Origin: Chloroflexota bacterium
GTDB lineage: Bacteria > Chloroflexota > Dehalococcoidia > Lucifugimonadales > JACPCL1
Reading direction: 5' to 3'
DNA: 5,652 bases
Assembly: GCA_016210375.1 (NCBI GenBank)
Contig: JACQUH010000272.1
Location: forward strand, 1 to 5,652
Shown: positions 1 to 4,393 of the stretch, piece by piece
How the letters are laid out: every line of letters begins with the position of its first letter
Position numbering within the stretch: the first letter of the stretch is position 1
Position numbers and translations under genes: made by a program
The notes under the pieces: generated by a model
Seen by the model: the letters and a program-made list of their open reading frames with translations, nothing else
Database searches by the model: none
What the model was told of the DNA's origin: nothing

Positions 1-535
1 AGGTGTCATAGGACTTGCCCCAGTAGAAGGAGCCGCCGCCCAGCCCGCGGGCGGAGCCGTCTACGTAGTTGACGTAGCCGAAGAGATAGTCGTAGGCGTT
101 GGCCGCGCTGACGTTGCGGGCCGGCCTGCCGATGACGCCCCCCAGCTCTGCCTCGTGGTGGAAGATGGTTGCCTTGTCCGGGGGCAGCACCAAGGTGTCG
201 CCGTTGCCGATGACGGACTCCGGGGACTTCAGGAAGGCGTTGATGGGGCGCGGCTCCTTCAATGCGCCGTTCTCCAGGTAGTTGGCCGCCATGTTCACCA
301 TGTGGGTTGGGCGGGGCAGGGGGGCGCGCAGGCGGACCTGGCTCCGGGGGATGCCCCGGCTCTTGGCGGCCTCGGCCTCTATCTTGCTGCGCAGCACGTT
401 AAAGTGGAAGATCACGCCCGAGATGAGGTCCTGGGGCGTCACGTGGGGCACGTCCTTCACGGCGTTGGTGACATCATGCACCATGTTGCCTTGCAGGATG
501 CCCAGGGTAAAGTCGTTGAAGAACACCAGCTTCAT
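1..535 (-). CDS. FAH-family hydrolase/isomerase, C-terminus cut off by window edge
   Basis: The first 178 residues are visible, starting MKLVFFNDF and running off the left edge. FAH-family enzymes are metal-dependent and act on 2-keto or acylpyruvate-type compounds, often in aromatic-compound breakdown; which reaction this one performs cannot be told. The family metal-site pattern is visible: HHEAELGGVIG with E128 and E130, then GYVNYVDGSARG with D159. K174 lies in the GKSYDT segment, where the family has a conserved lysine. It aligns without gaps to the next gene upstream over about 166 residues, with 89 identities by hand count (about 54%), so the two are tandem paralogues. The ATG at 535 follows AAAGGAG (543-549) by 7 bases, which fixes the start. 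It is the last visible gene of a leftward cluster with purA. It is separated from its paralogue by 159 bases that contain an inverted repeat, so co-transcription is likely but not certain. Confidence 0.88.
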   Translation of the reverse strand, partial: MKLVFFNDFTLGILQGNMVHDVTNAVKDVPHVTPQDLISGVIFHFNVLRSKIEAEAAKSRGIPRSQVRLRAPLPRPTHMVNMAANYLENGALKEPRPINAFLKSPESVIGNGDTLVLPPDKATIFHHEAELGGVIGRPARNVSAANAYDYLFGYVNYVDGSARGLGGGSFYWGKSYDT

Positions 536-592
536 GGCCTCGCTCCTTTTGTGGTCAAGTCTTTGACGAGGGTAGGGGAACGCAGAGTTATG

Positions 593-683
593 ATTCTGAG
601 GGCGTCCCGATGCAATCGGGATGACCGAACGAATCTGCTACCAGGAGAGATTCATTCGTCCCGATGGAATCGGGACTCAGAAT
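593..683. repeat. Nested inverted repeat between the two FAH genes
   Basis: The outer arms ATTCTGAG (593-600) and CTCAGAAT (676-683) pair perfectly. The inner arms CGAACGAATCT (626-636) and AGATTCATTCG (648-658) pair with one mismatch around an 11-base loop. Between them lie two copies of a smaller palindrome: TCCCGAT-GCA-ATCGGGA (605-621) and TCCCGAT-GGA-ATCGGGA (659-675). Each small palindrome can fold on itself, or the two can pair with each other, giving either a cruciform or one long hairpin. There is no T tract, so this is not a simple terminator. The outer sequence resembles dispersed non-coding repeats of the ATTCTGAG type seen in some bacterial genomes; calling it a MITE-like or REP-like element is inference. 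Confidence 0.8.
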
Positions 684-694
684 GACAACTAGCA

Positions 695-1609
695 CTACGA
701 GATCCTGGGCGCCTGCGCCGGTTGGCCCTTGGCCTGTCGCTCCCGGTGGGTCTCTCGCACCCACTGGCGCTGCAACACGTCCCGTACCTTCAGGCGAATG
801 CGACCCAGGCCCTCGGTCTCCATCTCCATGAAGTCGCCGTCGTGCAGCGGGCCGAGGCCCCAGTGGTTGGTGCCCGCGGCGATGACATCGCCCGGCAGCA
901 GCGTGGTGATGGAGGAGGTCCACTCAACGACGCGGGGGATCTTGTGGCCCATGTCATTGGTGTTGTAGTTCTGCTTCAGATCGCCGTTGACCCACAGGCG
1001 TACCTGAAGGTTCTGGGGGTCGGGGATCTCGTCGGCGGTGACGAGGTAAGGCCCGATGGGCGCAGAGGTGTACTGAGACTTGGTGGGGAAGAAGCTGTCC
1101 ATACCCTGGGCGCCCAAGCCGCGAGAGGACACGTCAATGAAGTTGACGTACCCGAAGACGTACTGCCGCCAGTCTGCTGCCTTCACCTTGCTGGCCCGCT
1201 TGCCGATGACCAGGCCAAGCTCCGCTTCGTTCTCAAAGACGGTGGCGTTGTCCTGGCTCAGCTCCACAATGTCGCCGTCGCCTATGACGGAGGTGGGGGA
1301 CTTGAGGAAGGCATTGATGGGCGCCGGCTCTGCCCGGGTGCCGTCCTCCATGTAGTTGACGGCCATGCACACCAGCTTGGGTGGCTTGGGCAGGGGCGAC
1401 CGCAGAACTACGCTGTTCAGGGGGACCCCCTGGGAGGAGGCCACCTTCTGCTCAATCTTGCCCTTGTACTGGTCAAAGCGCTCAATCAGGCCGCTCATGA
1501 GCTCGCCCGTGTTGATGTGAGGGATGTCCTCCACTACATCCGTCACGTCCACCACGGAGCTAGCCCGCACCACTCCCACCTTGAAGTCGTTGAAGACCAC
1601 CAGTTTCAT
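695..1609 (-). CDS. FAH-family hydrolase/isomerase, complete
   Basis: A 304-residue protein of usual family length. The first 70 or so residues match the small N-terminal domain of this family. The catalytic domain follows, with FENEAELGLVIG (E128 and E130) and GYVNFIDVSSRG (D159) as likely metal ligands, K177, GPYLVTADEIPDP (about 186-198), NTNDMGHKIP (216-225), LLPGDVIAAGT (237-247) and a GLGRIRLKV end strand. Most relatives have a TGTPxGVG loop near 246-253; here it reads AGTNHWGLG, so the substrate pocket may differ. Residues 278-304 form a polar, charged tail beyond the usual end. The start at 1609 is supported by GAAGGAGGGG at 1615-1624. It lies 50 bases after the purA stop, so the two are probably co-transcribed. 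FAH enzymes act on 2-keto-4-pentenoate-like or acylpyruvate compounds; nothing here fixes the substrate, and the link to purine synthesis may be only positional. Confidence 0.92.
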   Translation of the reverse strand: MKLVVFNDFKVGVVRASSVVDVTDVVEDIPHINTGELMSGLIERFDQYKGKIEQKVASSQGVPLNSVVLRSPLPKPPKLVCMAVNYMEDGTRAEPAPINAFLKSPTSVIGDGDIVELSQDNATVFENEAELGLVIGKRASKVKAADWRQYVFGYVNFIDVSSRGLGAQGMDSFFPTKSQYTSAPIGPYLVTADEIPDPQNLQVRLWVNGDLKQNYNTNDMGHKIPRVVEWTSSITTLLPGDVIAAGTNHWGLGPLHDGDFMEMETEGLGRIRLKVRDVLQRQWVRETHRERQAKGQPAQAPRIS

Positions 1610-1659
1610 GACTGCCCCTCCTTCACTTGTTGTTCATTGCTCCTTGGCGAATCGGTAGC

Positions 1660-2958
1660 CTAGCCCTTGATGAAGGGCCGGTTCACCACGGTCTCCTCCC
1701 TGTGCGGGCCGGTGGAGATCATGTCAATGGGAGCGCCCAGCAACTCCTCCAGCCGGCGCACATACGCGAGGGCGTTCCTGGGCAGCTTATCCATCTGAGT
1801 CACCGAGGCGGTGGGCTGGCTCCAGCCCTCAAACTCCTCGTAGACCGGTTTGCACCGCTCCAGGGCCGACACGCTGGATGGGAAGTAGTGGATCACCTTG
1901 CCATCAAGCTCATAGGCGGTGCAGATTTTGACGGGGGAGAAATGGTCCAGGATGTCCAGACGGGTCAGCACCAGAGAGGTGAAGCCATTGAGGCTGACGC
2001 TGTATCGGCCTGCCACGGCGTCAAACCAGCCAACACGCCGGGGGCGGCCCGTGGTCGCGCCGAACTCCCACGCCAGCTCCCGGATCTTCGCACCCGTCTC
2101 CTCCAGGAGCTCCGTGACCAGGGGGCCGCCGCCCACCCGCGTGGAGTAGGCCTTGAAGACGCCCAGGGAGCCGACTATGGAGCTGGGAGGAATGCCCAGT
2201 CCCGTGTACGCTCCTCCAATAGAGGGAGAGGACGATGTGACAAAGGGGTAGGTGCCGTGGTCAATGTCCAGCAAAGTCCCCTGCGCCCCTTCTATGAGGA
2301 TGTTCTCTCCCCGGGCCAGCGCCTCCTGGAGCACGACCTCCGAAGGCTGGATGTAGGGTTTCAGACGCTCGCCCCACTCCATGCATTTCTGGTTCAGGGC
2401 GCCAAGGTCCAGGGGTTCGCTCTCATAGACCTTCGTAATGATGGCGTTTTTCTGGTGGAGGACGTGCTCCAACCGAGGCAGGAACACCTCCTCCCTGTTC
2501 GCTTCCAGGAGGTCCCCCACGCGGATTCCGACCCGTGCCACCTTGTCCACATAGGCGGGGCCGACGCCTCTCCCCGTGGTGCCGATGGCGTTCGCGCCCC
2601 GAGAAAGCTCTTCCAACCGGTCCAGGGCCACGTGGTAGGGCATGATCAGGTGGGCGCGGTCGCTGACTATGAGGCGGGAGGTGTCCACGCCAGCTTTCGC
2701 CAGGACGGAGAGCTCCTGGAGGAGGGTATCGGGGTCCACCACCACGCCATTGCCGATGACGCAGGTGACATGCGGCCAGAAGATGCCGGCAGGCACCAGG
2801 TGCAGCGCGAACTCTCCCAGGTCGTTTATCACCGTATGGCCAGCGTTGTTGCCGCCGGAGTAGCGGACCACGTACTGGGCCTCCTGGGCCAGGAAGTCAA
2901 CGACCTTTCCCTTGCCTTCGTCGCCCCACTGGCCGCCGATCACCGCGTAGCCCGGCAT
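1660..2958 (-). CDS. purA: Adenylosuccinate synthetase
   Basis: This 432-residue cytoplasmic enzyme joins IMP and aspartate using GTP to give adenylosuccinate, the first step from IMP to AMP. The length is normal for the family. The N-terminal GGQWGDEGKGK (8-18) carries the GTP/IMP site and the catalytic aspartate D13; GGNNAGHT (35-42) carries the catalytic histidine H41. Further signatures in order are GTTGRGVGPAYVDK, IEGAQGTLLDIDHGTYPFVTSS, KAYSTRVGGGP, GATTGRPRRVGWFD, LTRLDILD and the C-terminal ISTGPHRE. No key residue is missing. The ATG at 2958 follows GAGAGGGAG (2964-2972) by 5 bases. The gene heads a leftward cluster with two FAH-family genes. A candidate promoter lies at 3009-3039 and a small hairpin sits in the leader just before the ribosome site. 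No purine-type riboswitch is recognisable in the short leader. Confidence 0.98.
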   Translation of the reverse strand: MPGYAVIGGQWGDEGKGKVVDFLAQEAQYVVRYSGGNNAGHTVINDLGEFALHLVPAGIFWPHVTCVIGNGVVVDPDTLLQELSVLAKAGVDTSRLIVSDRAHLIMPYHVALDRLEELSRGANAIGTTGRGVGPAYVDKVARVGIRVGDLLEANREEVFLPRLEHVLHQKNAIITKVYESEPLDLGALNQKCMEWGERLKPYIQPSEVVLQEALARGENILIEGAQGTLLDIDHGTYPFVTSSSPSIGGAYTGLGIPPSSIVGSLGVFKAYSTRVGGGPLVTELLEETGAKIRELAWEFGATTGRPRRVGWFDAVAGRYSVSLNGFTSLVLTRLDILDHFSPVKICTAYELDGKVIHYFPSSVSALERCKPVYEEFEGWSQPTASVTQMDKLPRNALAYVRRLEELLGAPIDMISTGPHREETVVNRPFIKG

Positions 2959-2980
2959 GGCGTCTCCCTCTCAAAGAATC

Positions 2981-2999
2981 ACCCCGACAGGAGCGGGGT
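2981..2999 (-). other. Leader hairpin of purA
   Basis: ACCCCG (2981-2986) and CGGGGT (2994-2999) form a 6-bp GC-rich stem with a 7-base loop. It lies 8 bases upstream of the purA Shine-Dalgarno sequence in the purA transcript. It could tune translation or mRNA stability, but no function is shown. Confidence 0.4.
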
Positions 3000-3008
3000 T
3001 CCCCAGGG

Positions 3009-3039
3009 AGTATACCAGAGGCGGGCGAGAATATGCCAT
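3009..3039 (-). promoter_or_regulatory. Candidate purA promoter (extended -10)
   Basis: Read on the minus strand, TATACT (3009-3014) is preceded by TGG (3015-3017), giving an extended -10. ATGGCA (3034-3039) is a 4-of-6 match to the -35 box, with a long 19-base spacer. Transcription would start near 3002, about 44 bases before the purA ATG. The -10 is good and the -35 is weak. Confidence 0.5.
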
Positions 3040-3203
3040 AGGCCGTAGGGGAAGACATCCCTGCGCCATAGCGGGCCCCTTCGCGCCGCCGTGGAAGAGG
3101 AGCCGCGAGCCGCCGGCGTAATCCCTAGCACCAAGGGGACGATAAGTTAGCGCCTTGCTGTGTCATTGCTAAGACCCAGTTAGCAAAACTAGTTAGAGTA
3201 AGA
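3040..3203. other. Intergenic stretch without a recognisable gene
   Basis: This is part of the 448-base gap between the divergent purA and the hypothetical gene at 3407. The left part (about 3060-3120) is GC-rich and shows no coding signal, tRNA or known RNA fold that I can recognise. From about 3140 it becomes AT-rich. AGTTAG occurs three times (3145-3150, 3178-3183, 3191-3196), and there is one small dyad, listed separately. Confidence 0.5.
3166..3186. repeat. Small inverted repeat, possible operator
   Basis: TTGCTAA (3166-3172) and TTAGCAA (3180-3186) are perfect 7-bp arms around GACCCAG. The 21-bp dyad could be a protein-binding site or just a hairpin. Its distance from both candidate promoters makes an operator role uncertain. 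Confidence 0.3.
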
Positions 3204-3248
3204 CAAAAGGAATCGGCGGGCAACACAGTTGCCCGCCGATTCCTTTTG
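3204..3248. terminator. Perfect 21-bp inverted repeat, bidirectional terminator-like
   Basis: The left arm 3204-3224 (starting CAAAAGGAATCGG) is exactly complementary to the right arm 3228-3248, with an ACA loop. The stem has a GC-rich core (GGCGGGCAAC) flanked by AAAA on the left and TTTT on the right. Either strand would therefore give a strong hairpin ending in U residues, as in a bidirectional intrinsic terminator. The position is odd: it lies between two genes that both point away from it. It may end an unrecognised small RNA, block read-through, or be a dispersed palindromic element. The structure is certain, the terminator role is not. Confidence 0.55.
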
Positions 3249-3285
3249 CACTCCCACCAGCATCCTTCCTCAATATAGGACGGCT

Positions 3286-3304
3286 AAAACCTAGAAAGGG
3301 TTTT
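3286..3304. repeat. Short AT-rich hairpin
   Basis: AAAACC (3286-3291) and GGTTTT (3299-3304) pair around a 7-base loop. It lies 43 bases upstream of the -35 box of the next promoter. No T tract follows, so it is not a terminator for rightward transcription. Function unknown. Confidence 0.25.
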
Positions 3305-3346
3305 GGCTCAGAGGAAGAGACTATGGTTTACTAACAAGACTAAGGC

Positions 3347-3375
3347 TTGACTGAGTATGAAAGTAATGGTAGACT
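3347..3375 (+). promoter_or_regulatory. Sigma-70-type promoter of the hypothetical gene
   Basis: TTGACT (3347-3352; 5 of 6 matches to the -35 consensus) is followed after exactly 17 bases by TAGACT (3370-3375; 4 of 6 to the -10). Transcription would begin near 3382, leaving about 25 bases of leader before the ATG at 3407. This placement argues that the in-frame TTG at 3347 is part of the promoter and not a start codon. Confidence 0.6.
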
Positions 3376-3406
3376 AAACCGTATAGTAAACAGAGAAGGA
3401 GCAAAC

Positions 3407-3970
3407 ATGGAAAGTCTTTCAACGGTATTAGAGGACCTCGTAAGATTGGCAAAAAGGGGATCCATATCCGAAGAAGAGCTCCGTCGACTCGTGGGCTATG
3501 TGATGCCAGCTTCTAAAGAGAGTAGTCTGCAAGAGAGTCAAAGAGAGCAAGGTGACGGGGATAACCCTATTGCGGTCACCAATCACCCTGCGGCACCGAT
3601 GCCTGAAGTCACTCGCTCCCCAACAACTGGTCGCCAACGCCAATACTCTGGGCGCGGAGAGAATGGTTGGGTGGAACCGCGCAAGGCGCGAGACCTAGTG
3701 CTTACTGTGTTGCTTGCCTTGGAGCATCCCGCTCACAGAGTTGAGTATCTGCGTCAAATAGAGGCTCGTTGGGGGAAAAGATTCATCAGCCAGGACAAGG
3801 AGATTCTTGCCGTGGCCAAACAACCACGGTGGCAGAAGTGCTGTGAGTGGGAGGTTCATAGGCTAGTCAAAGAAAGGCTTGCTGAGCATCCCCAGCGTGG
3901 TGTGCTACGTCTAACGCCTTCGGGGAAAATCCAAGCTGAACTGGCGAAGACAAGGGTGATGGGCTATTAA
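3407..3970 (+). CDS. Hypothetical protein with Mrr-N-like winged-helix C-terminal half
   Basis: 187 residues; I do not recognise a named family for the whole protein. ATG 3407 is preferred over the upstream in-frame TTG at 3347 because AGAAGGAG (3394-3401) lies 5 bases before it and a promoter covers the TTG. Residues 1-33 (LEDLVRLAKRGSISEEELRRLVGYV) look like two short amphipathic helices. Residues 34-90 are polar and low in hydrophobics, so probably a flexible linker. Residues 91-178 look like a small helical, winged-helix fold. PRWQKCCEWEVHRLV followed by RGVLRLTPSGK (140-174) resembles the winged-helix N-terminal domain of Mrr-type restriction proteins, where an arginine-tryptophan helix precedes a wing ending in LTxxG. 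The nuclease domain is absent. No signal peptide or membrane segment is seen, so it is probably cytoplasmic and perhaps DNA-binding. GC is about 54% by hand count over 3421-3960, against about 70-75% in sampled lines of valS, which hints at acquisition from elsewhere. No partner gene adjoins it. Confidence 0.8.
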   Translation: MESLSTVLEDLVRLAKRGSISEEELRRLVGYVMPASKESSLQESQREQGDGDNPIAVTNHPAAPMPEVTRSPTTGRQRQYSGRGENGWVEPRKARDLVLTVLLALEHPAHRVEYLRQIEARWGKRFISQDKEILAVAKQPRWQKCCEWEVHRLVKERLAEHPQRGVLRLTPSGKIQAELAKTRVMGY

Positions 3971-4012
3971 CAACACCCAGCCCTTGAAATAGGGTACATG
4001 ACGTCACCTCCC

Positions 4013-4041
4013 TTGACAGTGAAGGTGTCTCATGTTAGGTT
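4013..4041 (+). promoter_or_regulatory. Promoter of the T-box leader and valS
   Basis: TTGACA (4013-4018) matches the -35 consensus perfectly. After a 17-base spacer comes TAGGTT (4036-4041), a weak -10 strengthened by TGT directly before it (extended -10). The start would be near 4048, about 35 bases before the first conserved stem I element of the T-box leader. The perfect 8-bp palindrome TGACGTCA (3999-4006) lies just upstream; its role is unknown. Confidence 0.7.
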
Positions 4042-4229
4042 CAACTCTTGTAAGCTGGCGTCGTTCCACGGAGAAGGGGAGGAGTAGCGCGGGAGGCGCT
4101 CCAGAGAGCCGGCGGTTGGTGCAAGCCGGTAGCCTGCGCCCGCGTGAAGTCGCCCTGGAGTGGCCGGCCTGAATCCAGACCATGTCGGGATAGGGCCGGC
4201 GGCCGCGCACCGTTACCTGCGCGTGAGTG

Positions 4230-4246
4230 TCCCGATTCTATCGGGA
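4230..4246 (+). repeat. Third copy of the TCCCGAT-N3-ATCGGGA palindrome, T-box stem III
   Basis: TCCCGAT (4230-4236), loop TCT, ATCGGGA (4240-4246). It forms a perfect 7-bp hairpin ending 4 bases before the conserved T-box sequence, where stem III normally lies. It has the same arms as the two copies at 605-621 and 659-675, including the G before each. An alternative pairing is possible: TCGGGA at 4185-4190 is complementary to its left arm. Confidence 0.75.
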
Positions 4247-4271
4247 AACTAGGGTGGTACCACGGGAGTAT

Positions 4272-4313
4272 GAACCCGTCCCTAGGCGTATGCCAGGGGG
4301 CGGGTTCTTTTTT
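4272..4313 (+). terminator. T-box intrinsic terminator of the valS leader
   Basis: GAACCCG (4272-4278) pairs with CGGGTTC (4301-4307). The stem continues inward through TCCCT/GGGGG and GGC/GCC to a GTAT loop, with one A-A mismatch. Six T residues follow (4308-4313). The left arm contains the CCCGTCCCT bases that the antiterminator needs, so the two folds exclude each other. Confidence 0.95.
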
Positions 4314-4332
4314 GTTGCGGCGTATGTGCATG

Positions 4333-4360
4333 GTAGGGGCGCAGCATGCTGCGCCCCTAC
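4333..4360. repeat. Perfect 28-bp palindrome in the valS leader
   Basis: The left half GTAGGGGCGCAGCA (4333-4346) is followed directly by its exact reverse complement (4347-4360), with no spacer. No T tract follows, so it is not a terminator. It sits 19 bases after the T-box terminator's T tract and 33 bases before the valS ATG, and would form a strong hairpin in every read-through transcript. It may be a dispersed REP-like element; that is inference. Confidence 0.8.
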
Positions 4361-4393
4361 GGACCCATCATTCCCTACATAACGAGACACACC

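Larger units (their letters stand above)
4048..4313 (+). promoter_or_regulatory. Valine-specific T-box riboswitch leader
   Basis: T-box leaders bind a cognate tRNA and permit transcription of the downstream gene when that tRNA is uncharged. Stem I has the AGTA element (4083-4086), the AGAGAG bulge (4103-4108) and the GGTTGGTG distal loop (4114-4121) closed by CCGGC/GCCGG (4109-4113, 4125-4129). CGCGGG (4088-4093) pairs with CCCGCG (4139-4144) just above the specifier loop. The specifier reads GTC (4149-4151) in the context TGAA-GTC-GCCC, a valine codon that agrees with valS. Further hairpins follow at 4163-4200 (GCCGGCC/GGCCGGC), 4204-4223 (CGCGCA/TGCGCG) and 4230-4246 (apparent stem III). 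The conserved T-box AGGGTGGTACCACGG (4251-4265) includes TGGT, which can pair with the 3' ACCA end of a tRNA with discriminator A, as tRNA-Val usually has. Antiterminator: AGGG (4251-4254) with CCCT (4280-4283), and ACGGG (4262-4266) with CCCGT (4275-4279). The exact 5' end is inferred from the promoter. Confidence 0.95.

Noticed and set aside
588..923. Minus-strand open frame overlapping the FAH 3' end and the inverted repeat
   Set aside because: It overlaps the FAH gene in another frame on the same strand and reads through the repeat; no motif or convincing start.
722..1663. Long plus-strand open frame of 313 codons opposite the complete FAH gene
   Set aside because: The minus-strand frame has clear family motifs and a strong ribosome site; the plus-strand translation resembles nothing and is a by-product of high GC.
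1627..3048. Long plus-strand open frame of 473 codons opposite purA
   Set aside because: purA on the minus strand is unmistakable; the opposite frame has low-complexity, His- and Gly-rich composition typical of antisense frames.
3040..3203. Possible tRNA gene in the GC-rich intergenic stretch
   Set aside because: No T-arm GTTCRA sequence, anticodon arm or acceptor pairing could be assembled by eye.
3347..3406. TTG start giving 20 extra residues to the hypothetical protein
   Set aside because: The TTG is the first part of a -35 box with a matching -10 at 3370, and the ATG at 3407 has a proper Shine-Dalgarno sequence.
3999..4006. TGACGTCA palindrome as a regulator site for valS
   Set aside because: An 8-bp palindrome alone just upstream of a promoter is too weak to call; T-box control already explains regulation.
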